A DNA stretch of 64,000 nt, taken from Oscillospiraceae bacterium. Its GTDB lineage: Bacteria > Bacillota > Clostridia > Oscillospirales > Oscillospiraceae. Shown piece by piece: positions 15,670-25,213 of the stretch. Made by a program: the position numbers and the translations under genes. The notes under the pieces were generated by a model, which had not been told where the DNA came from, did not search any database, and saw nothing but the letters and a program-made list of their open reading frames with translations. Where the stretch lies: assembly GCA_902795195.1 (NCBI GenBank), contig CADBKF010000001.1:1-64000 (forward strand), read 5' to 3'. The first letter of the stretch is position 1; each line of letters begins with the position of its first letter.

Positions 15670-18342
15670 ATGGCTGCAAAAAAATCCACAAAAAAGAACA
15701 ATTCGGGGAAAAGCAAGGCAAAAGCCGCCCCGCAGGAGAGCATTTTCCACAAATTCCGCAAGGAGATGTGGGGCGTGGTCTGCCTGCTGCTGGCCCTTGT
15801 GATCCTGCTCTCCAACTTTGACCGGACCAGCATCATCGGCAGCATCTTCTCCGGCCTGTTCGGACAGGCCGGTCTGGTCGCGCTGCCGATCGGGCTGATT
15901 CTCTGCTTCATTACGCTGATGTTCCACGGCAACCGGCCGACCACAATGCGGCTGGTGTGCTCGCTTTCGTTTGTGCTGGTGATCTGCGCGATCTCCCACC
16001 TGGCGCGCAACGCCTCCGAGGCCGCCTGGGGCCTGCCGATGCTGGGCAAGCTCTACCAGGAGGGCAAGGACGGCGCCTCCGGCGGCGTGTTCGGCGGCCT
16101 TCTCGCCATGACCTTCAGCCTGCTGGGCGGCCGCTTTGTGGCGTGGGCGCTGTGCATCGTGCTGCTGGTCATCACGCTGCCGTCGTCACTCAACCTGACG
16201 CTGACGGGCTTGCTGCGGGCCATCAACAACCGCCGCGAGCAGAAGGCCAAGGAGCGGCCTGCCGATTACGAGGACACGTATGTCGAGCCCGCCGAGCGCC
16301 TGGTCGAGCACGTCTCCCAGCGCCACGAGGAATTCACCCAATGGCGGCAGGAGCGCAAGAGCCGCAGCCACTTTGACTATGACCTGCCGGTGGACGATCC
16401 CCCGGAGGCCGAGGCCGAGCCGCCCAAGAAGCAGAAGCGCCGCCGCAAGGCCGAGCCTGTACCCGAGCCGGAGCAGCTTCCGATCCCGGAGCCGCAACCC
16501 GAGCAGCCCAAGGTCCAGCAGGCGCCCAAGCCCACGATCCGCCCGCAGCAGTTCGTCTTTGACGAGAGCGACTACGATCAGCCGCTGCCCGAGCCGGTCC
16601 TGCCCGACGAGCCGCCGATCCAGCGGCCGGCCAGGGAGCCTGTTCCGGAGACGCCGCCGGCTGCCAGGCCTGCGGCAGTAGAGCAGACCCCGCCGGCACC
16701 CCCGGTGCAGCCGATGGAGAAGGAGACTGTCAAGGCCAAGGACGCGGCCATCGCCGCCGCGGAAATCAGCGCCGAGATCGAGGAAGCAGCCGAAACGCCG
16801 CTGCCGGTCTACGAGTTCCCGCCGGTGGAGCTGCTCGAGGAAAACCGCAGCGGCTCGGTGAACGCGCAGGCTGAAATGCGCGAAAATTCCCGCCGCCTGA
16901 CTGAGAAGCTCGCCTGCTTTAACGTCGACGCGCAGATCGTCAACGTCACGCGCGGCCCGTCCGTCACCATGTACGAGCTGCAGCTGGCCCAGGGCGTGCG
17001 CCTCAACCGCATCACCGGCCTGGCAGACGACATTGCGCTGGAGCTCGGCGCCGCGGGCGTGCGCATCTCCGCGATCCCGGACCGCAACTCGGTGGTCGGC
17101 ATCGAGGTGCCCAACAAGAACGTCAGCACGGTCAAGATCCGCGAGGTCGTGGACTCGCCCGCCTTCCGCAATGCCAGCTCGCCCATCTCCTTTGCCGTGG
17201 GCAAGGACATCGCCGGCAGCTGCATCATCGGCGACATCGCCAAAATGCCCCACGTGCTCGTGGCCGGCACGACCGGCTCGGGCAAGTCCGTGTGCATGAA
17301 CAGCCTGATCATCTCGCTGCTCTATAAGTCCACGCCCGAGGACGTCAAGCTCATCATGATCGACCCGAAAATGGTCGAATTCGGCATCTACAACGGCATC
17401 CCCCAACTGCTGGTCCCCGTCGTGACCGACCCGAAGAAGGCCGCCGGCGCCCTGCAGTGGACGGTGTCCGAGATGATGCGCCGCTATGCTGCCCTCAACG
17501 GCGCGGGCACGCGCGAGATCGACTCCTACAACAAGCTCGCCGCGAGCGACCCGGACCTCAAGCACATGCCGCAGATCGTGGTGCTGATCGACGAGCTGGC
17601 GGACCTTATGCTCGTGGCCGGCAAGGAGGTCGAGGAGTCCATCTGCCGCATCGCCCAGATGGGCCGTGCCGCAGGCATCCACCTGGTCATCGCCACGCAG
17701 CGTCCGTCCGCGGACGTCATCACCGGCCTCATGAAGGCCAATATCCCGTCTCGCATCGCCTTCGCGGTCTCGAGCGCCATGGAGTCTCGCATCATCCTCG
17801 ACACGGTCGGCGCCGAAAAGCTGATCGGCAAGGGCGACATGCTCTTTGCCCCGCTCGGCAAGGGCAAGCCCCGCCGCGTGCAGGGCTGCTTCATCACCGA
17901 CGAGGAGGTGGAGCAGGTGGTCACCTTCGTCAAGGAGCACTCCACGCCCAACTACAACGACGATGTGCAGCAGCAGATCGACCTCAAGGCCGCGCAGACC
18001 GGCAAGGGCGACAAGAACGCGCCCGCCTCGGCCGGTGTGGAAACGCCCCAGGATGAGGGCGGCGACGAGCTTCTCCCGGCCGCCGTGGAGGTCATTCTCG
18101 AGACCAAGCAGGCCTCCGTCTCCATGCTGCAAAGACGCCTCAAGCTCGGCTACGCCAGAGCGGCGCGCATTGTCGACGAGATGGAGGAGCGCGGCATCGT
18201 CGGGCCCTATGAGGGCTCCAAGCCGCGGCAGCTGCTCATCACGAAGGAGCAGTGGGACCAGATGCAGGCCGGCGGCCTGAGCAGCCCCGCCCAGCAGAGC
18301 CTCTTTGCCGACAACCCGCCGGTGGAGGAGGAGATCCCCTGA
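15670..18342 (+). CDS. ftsK: DNA translocase FtsK/SpoIIIE
   Basis: This septal ATPase pumps chromosomal DNA through closing division or sporulation septa. The 890-residue protein has an N-terminal membrane domain (four hydrophobic segments between about 30 and 190), a charged proline-rich linker (about 200-370), and the motor with Walker A GTTGSGKS at 533-540 and the VVLIDELADLM Walker B region near 638. The C-terminal winged-helix gamma domain (SVSMLQRRLKLGYARAARI) reads orientation signals. It is 12 bases downstream of uppP. Whether it serves vegetative division, sporulation or both cannot be told from sequence; tepA and spoIIR in the window fit a spore former. Confidence 0.97.
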   Translation: MAAKKSTKKNNSGKSKAKAAPQESIFHKFRKEMWGVVCLLLALVILLSNFDRTSIIGSIFSGLFGQAGLVALPIGLILCFITLMFHGNRPTTMRLVCSLSFVLVICAISHLARNASEAAWGLPMLGKLYQEGKDGASGGVFGGLLAMTFSLLGGRFVAWALCIVLLVITLPSSLNLTLTGLLRAINNRREQKAKERPADYEDTYVEPAERLVEHVSQRHEEFTQWRQERKSRSHFDYDLPVDDPPEAEAEPPKKQKRRRKAEPVPEPEQLPIPEPQPEQPKVQQAPKPTIRPQQFVFDESDYDQPLPEPVLPDEPPIQRPAREPVPETPPAARPAAVEQTPPAPPVQPMEKETVKAKDAAIAAAEISAEIEEAAETPLPVYEFPPVELLEENRSGSVNAQAEMRENSRRLTEKLACFNVDAQIVNVTRGPSVTMYELQLAQGVRLNRITGLADDIALELGAAGVRISAIPDRNSVVGIEVPNKNVSTVKIREVVDSPAFRNASSPISFAVGKDIAGSCIIGDIAKMPHVLVAGTTGSGKSVCMNSLIISLLYKSTPEDVKLIMIDPKMVEFGIYNGIPQLLVPVVTDPKKAAGALQWTVSEMMRRYAALNGAGTREIDSYNKLAASDPDLKHMPQIVVLIDELADLMLVAGKEVEESICRIAQMGRAAGIHLVIATQRPSADVITGLMKANIPSRIAFAVSSAMESRIILDTVGAEKLIGKGDMLFAPLGKGKPRRVQGCFITDEEVEQVVTFVKEHSTPNYNDDVQQQIDLKAAQTGKGDKNAPASAGVETPQDEGGDELLPAAVEVILETKQASVSMLQRRLKLGYARAARIVDEMEERGIVGPYEGSKPRQLLITKEQWDQMQAGGLSSPAQQSLFADNPPVEEEIP

Positions 18343-18381
18343 CACCGTCATGCCGTGACGGAGTGAACAGCACAGCCAAGC

Positions 18382-18477
18382 GCCTGCTGCAAAATGCTCT
18401 GTCATTTCGAGCGAAGCGAGAAATCCGTTCCTATTTCACACTTTTTCACGTGAAAAGTACGGATTTCTCGGTCGCAA
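18382..18477. repeat. 96-bp palindromic repeat, copy 1
   Basis: This 96-base element matches 25971-26066 at 94 positions by eye. It contains nested inverted repeats: GAGAAATCCGT with ACGGATTTCTC, and around the centre CTTTTTCACGTGAAAAG. It lies in the gap after ftsK, upstream of the nuclease promoter. Confidence 0.92.
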
Positions 18478-18537
18478 GCTCCCTCGCGCAGCGCCGGGCC
18501 TTCCGTGAAAAAACACCGAATTTCCGCCGGAATGGGA

Positions 18538-18565
18538 TTGCATTTTTGCCGTTTTTTGGTATACT
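18538..18565 (+). promoter_or_regulatory. Promoter of the secreted endonuclease gene
   Basis: TTGCAT at 18538-18543 and TATACT at 18560-18565 with a 16-base spacer and a TGG extended -10. The ribosome site AAGGAGG and ATG 18636 follow. Confidence 0.7.
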
Positions 18566-18635
18566 TTATTTCAGAAGAATCTCTGTTTTCACCCGTACCG
18601 CCATCCGCACGAAAAATAATAAGGAGGTCTGCCCG

Positions 18636-21600
18636 ATGAAACCCGGAACCCGCCGGACCCGGCGCATCATCTGCCTGCTTCTGGCAGTCGCGCTCGTCCT
18701 GTCCGTCTTCGCCGGCTTGGCGCTGACGATTTTTGCAGCGCCGAATCTGCCCGCGGCCAACAGCAAGGTTCGGCATATTATCTGTACCGCGCTTTCCGGT
18801 GCCGCAGAGGCATACTACAGCGGCGAGTATACCTATGACAATCTTTCCCTGCTGCCCGGCGTGGACAATGCCGAGGACTGCTGGGCAACGACACAGAACA
18901 ATCAGCTCTACAACAAGCTGCAATATCTGATGTCGAAAACCCAAACCTTTACAACCAGCTATTCCGGCACCAGCGCCGGCTCGCTGGCCTATTACTGGAA
19001 TCGCACCGATGCCCAGAGCAGCAGCTCGAAATTCTACTGCTTCTATACAGACCTCCTTTACGACGGAAGCAGCTATTTTACCAGCACCGATCCGGTGAAG
19101 AACAAGACCGACATGCAGCGTGAGCACATCTGGCCGCAGAGCCGCGCTTCCTACGGCACAAAAAACGGCGGAGCGGATCTGCACCATCTGCGCCCCTCGA
19201 CCGGCTATGTGAACAACACAAAATCCAACAAGTATTTCGGCACGATTACAGACCACCCCAGCAGCAACACCTATTACCAGATCCCAGGGGATGCGAGCAC
19301 CATCTTCTGGTCCAACAGCGACGTGATCGAGCCGAAGGATGACATCAAGGGCGACGTTGCGCGTATTCTGCTCTACGTCTACTGCCGCTGGGGGCAGCCG
19401 AATCTCTATTCAGATGTGGATTCCGCCAAGCTGCCGGTCCCCGAATCTGACAGCAACGGCGACAGCGGCGGGCGTGCAATCGCCAGCCGCAGCCTGCTGC
19501 TGCAGTGGATGCAGAACGACCCGGTCGACACCTGGGAGATGGAGCGAAACGACCTCGTGCAGCAGGTCCAGGGCAACCGGAACGTGTTCATCGACTACCC
19601 GGAATACGCTTGGCTGGTGTTCGGCCTCACGCCGCCGAGCGACATGACCACGCCCTCCGGCGAGGCTTCCAGCAATGTCAGCGCTTACACGATCACGGCG
19701 CTCTCCAACAACGAGAACTGGGGCACGGTCGTGCTCAGCGGCAGAACCATCACCGCCATCCCGGCAGACGGCTGCTATGCCGCAGGCTATCAGGTGACGG
19801 CGGGCACGGCAGAGGTGACGCAGGACGGCAACCGCTTCACGGTCAGCGCAAGCTCTGACTGCACGGTGACGATCATCTTTGCCCCGAAGGCGACGGTCAA
19901 TCTCCACTACTCCGCCAACGGCACCGCCATCAATCCCGGCGGCGAGTACACGCTGGCCTATACCGGCGAGCCTATGAATCTGCCGGCCACGGCCCCGGAG
20001 GTCGAGGGCTGGACCTTCGCCGGCTGGTCTGCCTCCACCTTCGCCGACACCACGGAGCGCCCAGAATTCTATGCGCCCGGTGCAGCCTTCACGCCGAATG
20101 AGGAAACGACCTTCTATGCGGTCTATACCAGAAGCGACGGTACCGGCAGCGGCACGGCCTATGTCCTGGCCGGCACAGCCGCCGACGTGACAGAGGGCGT
20201 CTATGTCATCACCTGGGACAACAGCCTGTATTTGCCCAACAATAAAACAGGTCCCACACCATCTGCCGGTACAGGGATTACGGTGGTCAATAATGAGCTG
20301 ACCAACCCGGTGACAGAAGCAATGCTGTGGACGTTCAGCGGCGATAACGAGAGCGGGTTTGCTATCTACAGCGGCAGCAACCGGCTGTCTGCAACGGACA
20401 GCTCAACCGGTATCTCTATAACGAACGCCGGAACGAATGTAAAGTGGACCGCGGTAGATAATGCCAATCGAGGCTTGATGCTGCACGGCAACGAGGGTGG
20501 TGATCGCTACCTTTGCGTTTATAACACCAACAATACTTGGAGATATTATAAAGACAGCACGAGTTATGCTGGCACGCTGCGGCTTTACAAGGAAACTGCG
20601 GTTGGCAGCACCACCTACAGCATCCTGCCGGCGGGCCAGGCCCACGTGCATGAACTGACGCATACGGCAGCTCTGGCGGCGAGCTGCGGGACGGACGGCA
20701 ATGTGGAATACTGGTACTGTGACGGCTGCGGGAAGTACTTCGCAGACGAGGCGGCAGCAAATGAAATCAGCCTGGCCGACACCGTGATCCTGGCCACCGG
20801 CGAGCATGTCTGGGGCGAATACCGCTATGACGCTGCCGGCCACAGCCAGACCTGCACGGTCTGCGGCGAGGGCAAGGACGAGGCGCACACCCTGACTGAG
20901 ACCGTCCTGCAGGAGGCGACCTACTACGAGGAAGGCTCGAAGAAGCTTGAATGCGTCTGCGGCTACAGCCGCATTGAGACGATCCCGATGCTGAGCTATG
21001 AAACCGGCAGCGAGCCCACGGTCCGCGGCGTCAGTCTGACGCTCAACGGCACGATCAACGCCAACGCCTACATCACCATCCCGGATGCGCTGGTGGAGGC
21101 GGGCCTCTGGGCAGAGCTGGACGGCAGCGCTGCGAAGATCGAGCTGAGCGACAAGCTGAGCAGCGGCGCCTATCGCTTCACCGTGGAGCGGGCAGCCAAG
21201 AACATGAACACGCAGACCGCGATCCGCCTGCTGGACGAAGCCGGCAGCCCGATCCGGCTGGTGAATGAAAGCGGCGCGGAATACGAAGCCGATACCTTCC
21301 GCTTCTGCGTGGAGGACTATCTGCAGACCGTAATCCGGAACCCGGGTCGCTTTGACGCCAAGCTCGTGGCCCTCTGTAAGGCGATGAGCGACTACGGGCA
21401 CTACGCCCAGATCGCGCTGAAATTTGAGAACGAGAGTGGCAAGATCTGGCCCGAGGTCTACCACACGGCCGAGGACTTTGCCGCGGTGCATCCGACGGAT
21501 GCGTCCTCCACCGAGGTGAAGGGCACCGGCGTCAGCTACTACGGCGCGAGCGTCATTCTCAAAAGCGAGACCCGCATCCGCGCCTACTTCCGCATCGAGG

Positions 21601-21902
21601 GTGACGCCACCGGCGCAACAGCGACCGTCGACGGCAGCCCGGCGGAGCTCCGGCACTATGGCAGTGGCAGCTACTACTATGTGGATGTTGCGGACATCCA
21701 CGCCAAGGACCTGGACCAGATCCATACGATCTGCGTGAAGCTCGGCGACAACAGCGCGACTTTGTCCAACTACAGCGCCTACAGCTACGCGGCCAAAGTT
21801 CTGAATCGGGCGGCAGCGGATCAGGCAGATGCGGATCTCGCGAACGCGGTCAAGGCGCTCTGGCGCTACGGCCAGGCCGCCGAGGCCTATTTCCCGGACT
21901 GA
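18636..21902 (+). CDS. Large secreted EndA/NucM-type endonuclease with accessory domains
   Basis: The 1088-residue product begins with a basic RRTRR segment and a hydrophobic signal peptide (to about residue 35). Residues about 45-330 form an endonuclease I (EndA/NucM) domain, with the beta-beta-alpha metal motif REHIWPQS near 162 and LHHLRPSTGYVNN near 187. Then follow an InlB/Listeria-Bacteroides-type beta-grasp repeat (about 425-500, GWTFAGWSASTF), a region of unknown fold, Cys-rich modules (CDGCGKYF, CTVCGEG, about 670-780), and a C-terminal 300-residue domain of unknown function. It likely degrades extracellular DNA or RNA for nutrients. No sortase motif or SLH domain is seen, so it may be released or held by its accessory domains. 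Confidence 0.9.
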   Translation: MKPGTRRTRRIICLLLAVALVLSVFAGLALTIFAAPNLPAANSKVRHIICTALSGAAEAYYSGEYTYDNLSLLPGVDNAEDCWATTQNNQLYNKLQYLMSKTQTFTTSYSGTSAGSLAYYWNRTDAQSSSSKFYCFYTDLLYDGSSYFTSTDPVKNKTDMQREHIWPQSRASYGTKNGGADLHHLRPSTGYVNNTKSNKYFGTITDHPSSNTYYQIPGDASTIFWSNSDVIEPKDDIKGDVARILLYVYCRWGQPNLYSDVDSAKLPVPESDSNGDSGGRAIASRSLLLQWMQNDPVDTWEMERNDLVQQVQGNRNVFIDYPEYAWLVFGLTPPSDMTTPSGEASSNVSAYTITALSNNENWGTVVLSGRTITAIPADGCYAAGYQVTAGTAEVTQDGNRFTVSASSDCTVTIIFAPKATVNLHYSANGTAINPGGEYTLAYTGEPMNLPATAPEVEGWTFAGWSASTFADTTERPEFYAPGAAFTPNEETTFYAVYTRSDGTGSGTAYVLAGTAADVTEGVYVITWDNSLYLPNNKTGPTPSAGTGITVVNNELTNPVTEAMLWTFSGDNESGFAIYSGSNRLSATDSSTGISITNAGTNVKWTAVDNANRGLMLHGNEGGDRYLCVYNTNNTWRYYKDSTSYAGTLRLYKETAVGSTTYSILPAGQAHVHELTHTAALAASCGTDGNVEYWYCDGCGKYFADEAAANEISLADTVILATGEHVWGEYRYDAAGHSQTCTVCGEGKDEAHTLTETVLQEATYYEEGSKKLECVCGYSRIETIPMLSYETGSEPTVRGVSLTLNGTINANAYITIPDALVEAGLWAELDGSAAKIELSDKLSSGAYRFTVERAAKNMNTQTAIRLLDEAGSPIRLVNESGAEYEADTFRFCVEDYLQTVIRNPGRFDAKLVALCKAMSDYGHYAQIALKFENESGKIWPEVYHTAEDFAAVHPTDASSTEVKGTGVSYYGASVILKSETRIRAYFRIEGDATGATATVDGSPAELRHYGSGSYYYVDVADIHAKDLDQIHTICVKLGDNSATLSNYSAYSYAAKVLNRAAADQADADLANAVKALWRYGQAAEAYFPD

Positions 21903-21955
21903 AGGGCGAATCACAAGAACCATTTCAGATTTTTAAGATAGGAAGGTAAAAATTC

Positions 21956-23764
21956 ATGGCAGAAACCAAGAAAATCCCGGAACGCAGCGAACTGAACGTG
22001 AAGGACACCTGGGCGGTCGAGGACCTCTATGCCTCCGACGAGCTCTGGTACAAGGACCTGGAGCTGCTCAAGGAGAAGACCCGGGAGCTGGCCGGCTTCT
22101 CCGGCCGCCTGAGCGAGAGCGCCCAGACGCTGCTGGCCTTCGGACAGAAGACCGAGGACGTCATTGACCTCATGGGCCGGCTCTTTGAGTACGCCAGCCG
22201 CAGAAACGACGAGGACACCCGCGTGGGCAAATACCAGGAGATGGCCGGCATGGCGATGTCCGCCTATGTCGCGCTGAACGCCGCCACCGCCTTTGAGACG
22301 CCCGAGATCATGGCGATCGACGACGAGACGCTCGACCGCTTCTACAAAGAGGCGCCCGAGCTCGAGCACTATCGCCGCTATCTGTTCAACATCCGCCGCC
22401 ACGCGGCCCATGTGCTCTCCCCGGCGGAGGAGCGGCTGCTGGCCATGTCCGGCGAGGTGGGCCAGTGCCCGGACGATATCTACTCCAAGTTTGCCGACGC
22501 CGACCTCAAGTTCCCCGACGCGATCGACAAGGACGGCAACGCCCATCCGCTCTCCCAGGGCACCTATATCAGCTACATGGAGAGCGAGGACCGGGTGCTG
22601 CGCAAGTCCGCGTTTGAAAACATGTACAACACCTGGGCGGCCTACAAGAACACCGTTGCGGCCACGCTCAACTCCCAGGTCAAGAACCTGCAGTTCCACG
22701 CCGACGCGAGAAGGTACGATTCTCCGCTGGCAGCGTCTTTGGACAACACGAACGTACCCACCGAGGTCTATCACAACCTAATCGAGGCCGTGCACCAGAA
22801 TCTGGACAAGCTGCACCGCTACGTGGCCCTGCGCAAGAAGCTGCTGGGCGTGGACGAGCTGCACTATTACGACCTGTATACCCAGCTCGTGCCCGGCGCA
22901 GACGAGAAGATCCCGTTTGAGCAGGCCAAGGAAACCGTCTATAACGCCCTGGCGCCCATGGGCGAGGACTACCGCGCCATCCTCAGGGAGGGCTTTGAAA
23001 ACCGCTGGATCGACGTCTATCAGAACGTCGGCAAGCGCAGCGGCGCCTATTCCGCCGGCGCGAAGGTGCACCCCTTTGTGCTGCTCAACTACAGCGGCAC
23101 GCTCGACAGCCAGTTCACCCTGGCGCACGAGATGGGCCACGCGATCCACTCCTATCTGTCCAACAAGACCCAGCGCACGATCGACGCCGACTATGTGATC
23201 TTCGTGGCCGAGGTGGCCTCCACCTGCAACGAGGCGCTGCTGATGGAGCATCTGCTCGCCAAGACCACCGAAAAGAAGGCCAGAGCCTACCTCATCAACC
23301 ACTTCCTCGAGCAGTTCCGCGGTACGCTCTACCGGCAGACCATGTTTGCCGAGTTCGAGCTGCTGCTGGGCACCCTCAACCAGCAGGGCGTGGCCCTCAC
23401 AGCCGAGCGCATGTGCGAGGAGTACAAGAAGCTCAACACCCTCTACTTCGGCGACGGCATCGTGCCGGACGACGAGATCGCCTACGAGTGGGAGCGCATC
23501 CCGCACTTCTACTACAACTACTATGTCTTCCAGTACGCCACCGGCTACAGCGCGGCCATCGCCCTGTCCCGCCGGATTTTGAAGGAAGGCGAGCCGGCGG
23601 TCAAGGACTACCTGGGCTTCTTGTGCGGCGGCTGCTCGAAGGACCCCATCGACCTGCTCAAGGGCGCCGGTGTGGACATGTCCACGCCCGAACCCGTCAA
23701 CCAGGCGCTGAGCCTGTTCGGCGAGCTGCTCGACGAAATGGAAGCGCTGATGGCCGATGAATAA
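21956..23764 (+). CDS. pepF: Oligoendopeptidase F (M3B)
   Basis: PepF is a cytoplasmic zinc metallopeptidase that cuts short peptides of about 7-17 residues. The 602-residue length matches the family. The zinc motif HEMGH is at residues 391-395 inside an LAHEMGHAIHSYLS segment, followed by the third ligand region EVASTCNEALL about 25 residues later. No signal peptide is present. A GGAAGG ribosome site precedes the ATG. The stop region overlaps the next gene by eight bases. Confidence 0.97.
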   Translation: MAETKKIPERSELNVKDTWAVEDLYASDELWYKDLELLKEKTRELAGFSGRLSESAQTLLAFGQKTEDVIDLMGRLFEYASRRNDEDTRVGKYQEMAGMAMSAYVALNAATAFETPEIMAIDDETLDRFYKEAPELEHYRRYLFNIRRHAAHVLSPAEERLLAMSGEVGQCPDDIYSKFADADLKFPDAIDKDGNAHPLSQGTYISYMESEDRVLRKSAFENMYNTWAAYKNTVAATLNSQVKNLQFHADARRYDSPLAASLDNTNVPTEVYHNLIEAVHQNLDKLHRYVALRKKLLGVDELHYYDLYTQLVPGADEKIPFEQAKETVYNALAPMGEDYRAILREGFENRWIDVYQNVGKRSGAYSAGAKVHPFVLLNYSGTLDSQFTLAHEMGHAIHSYLSNKTQRTIDADYVIFVAEVASTCNEALLMEHLLAKTTEKKARAYLINHFLEQFRGTLYRQTMFAEFELLLGTLNQQGVALTAERMCEEYKKLNTLYFGDGIVPDDEIAYEWERIPHFYYNYYVFQYATGYSAAIALSRRILKEGEPAVKDYLGFLCGGCSKDPIDLLKGAGVDMSTPEPVNQALSLFGELLDEMEALMADE

Positions 23765-24026
23765 GGAAATCTGGCTGCCGGTGCTGCACCACTTTGAGAA
23801 CGGCAACATCTTCACCGGCAGCTGCGGCGAATTCCGCTACCGCATCTGCCCGAACGTGGTGATGGCCAATCCCAAGGAGGTGGACATGGCCGCCAGCTCC
23901 ATCAAGGCCGAGTACTGGCACGGGCCGCTGCGCTATGAGCTCAGTGACATCGAGAGCGAGCGCACCTTCCCCATGTCGCCCGAGGGCAGGGAAGAGATGC
24001 AGCGCTGGCTCACGGAGGCCGTATGA
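23757..24026 (+). CDS. Small hypothetical protein coupled to pepF
   Basis: The 89-residue product begins inside the end of pepF (eight-base overlap) and ends in an ATGA overlap with the next gene, so its translation is tightly coupled. It is rich in aromatic residues in the first half (FRYRICPNVV, YWHGPLRYE) and acidic in the second. No membrane segment or known motif is seen. The overlap at both ends and good codon use argue that it is real; its function is unknown. Confidence 0.75.
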   Translation: MNKEIWLPVLHHFENGNIFTGSCGEFRYRICPNVVMANPKEVDMAASSIKAEYWHGPLRYELSDIESERTFPMSPEGREEMQRWLTEAV

Positions 24027-24679
24027 TCTGGCTGCTGCAGGCCCGGGATATCCCGGAGGCGGCGCTGCTGCCGTATCTGCCGCGGCTGGATGCGGCGCGG
24101 CAGCAGCGGATCGCCCGTTTCCGGGTGCCGCACAGCCGCGTGGAGTCCTGCCTGGCGGGCCTGCTGCTGCGCTATGCCTACGGACAGGAATACGGCGGCC
24201 CGCTGCCGGCGCTGGCGACGGCGCAGCACGGAAAGCCTGTGTTTGCAGATCCCGCCGCGCCGGCGTTCAACCTCAGCCACTGGTCCCGGGACGGGCAGTA
24301 TGCCGTTGCCTGCGCCCTCAGCCGGGCGGCTGTGGGCGTGGACGTGCAGGGGCTGCACCGCTATGAAGAAAAATTCCGGCGCATTCTGTCGGATGCGGAG
24401 CGGGCCTGGGTGGAGGAATCGGACAGCGACGCGCGCTTCACGGCCATCTGGACCCGGAAGGAGGCCTACGGCAAGGCCCTGGGCTGCGGCATCGGCTACG
24501 AGATGCAGAAAACGGACCTGTCCGGCAGCTTTGAGACGCCGACGGCTTTTGAGGGCTGGCTGCTGTGGTCGACCTTTGCCGATGGCTGCTTTGTGAGCGT
24601 CTGCGCCCGGGAAGCGCTCGAATGCAGGACGGTCCGCCTGCAGACGCTTTTGACTGCACTATCAGGAGGAGAAGCATGA
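24023..24679 (+). CDS. 4'-phosphopantetheinyl transferase, Sfp-type
   Basis: Enzymes of this family transfer phosphopantetheine from coenzyme A to a serine of carrier proteins. The 218-residue, two-lobed length fits the Sfp group rather than the short AcpS group. Characteristic motifs are FNLSHWSRDGQYAV (near residue 90), VGVDVQGL with the metal-binding acidic residue near 112, and WTRKEAYGKALG near 152-163. No polyketide or nonribosomal peptide synthetase is in the window, so the target is not known. It may serve fatty acid synthesis or a distant cluster. The start overlaps the previous gene and its end overlaps the next start. Confidence 0.93.
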   Translation: MIWLLQARDIPEAALLPYLPRLDAARQQRIARFRVPHSRVESCLAGLLLRYAYGQEYGGPLPALATAQHGKPVFADPAAPAFNLSHWSRDGQYAVACALSRAAVGVDVQGLHRYEEKFRRILSDAERAWVEESDSDARFTAIWTRKEAYGKALGCGIGYEMQKTDLSGSFETPTAFEGWLLWSTFADGCFVSVCAREALECRTVRLQTLLTALSGGEA

Positions 24680-25212
24680 AACACTTTTTGATCGTTGTGG
24701 ATCTGCAGAATGACTTTGTAGACGGTGCGCTCGGCACGAAGGAGGCTGAGGCGATCGTGGAGCGGGCGGCGGAGAAGATCGAACGCTTTGACGGCGAGAT
24801 CATCGCCACGCTGGACACCCACAGCGCGGACTATCTGCAAAGCGCCGAAGGCGCACACCTGCCGGTGGTCCACTGCGTGCGCGAGACCGCGGGCTGGCAG
24901 CTCAATGCCCGCATCCTGGCCGCGCTCGAGCAGCGCGGCTACACCGCCATCGAGAAGCCCACCTTCGGCTCGACCGAGCTGCCCAGCCTCATCGAAGAGC
25001 TGGCGGCAGGGGAGGACTTTACGCTCGAGCTCATCGGCCTTTGCACCGACATCTGCGTGGTGTCCAACGCGCTGCTGCTCAAGGCGTTCTTCCACGAGAC
25101 GCCCATCGCGGTGGACGCCGCCTGCTGCGCCGGCGTCACGCCGGAGAGCCACGCAGCCGCACTCAAAACCATGGCCATGTGCCAGATCGAAATTGAAAAC
25201 GGGGAGAATTGA
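24676..25212 (+). CDS. Nicotinamidase/isochorismatase-family cysteine hydrolase
   Basis: The 178-residue product has the cysteine hydrolase triad: D9 in VVDLQNDF, K94 in EKPTFGS and C127 in CTDICV. Nicotinamidases convert nicotinamide to nicotinate for NAD salvage; the family also includes other amide hydrolases. The neighbour nadE, two bases downstream, and nadD at 7510 favour nicotinamidase (PncA) activity, although the metal-binding motif of PncA (D-x-H-x-x-H) is only partly apparent as LDTHSAD near residue 48. The call of nicotinamidase is therefore an inference from context. Confidence 0.85.
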   Translation: MKHFLIVVDLQNDFVDGALGTKEAEAIVERAAEKIERFDGEIIATLDTHSADYLQSAEGAHLPVVHCVRETAGWQLNARILAALEQRGYTAIEKPTFGSTELPSLIEELAAGEDFTLELIGLCTDICVVSNALLLKAFFHETPIAVDAACCAGVTPESHAAALKTMAMCQIEIENGEN

Positions 25213-25213
25213 T

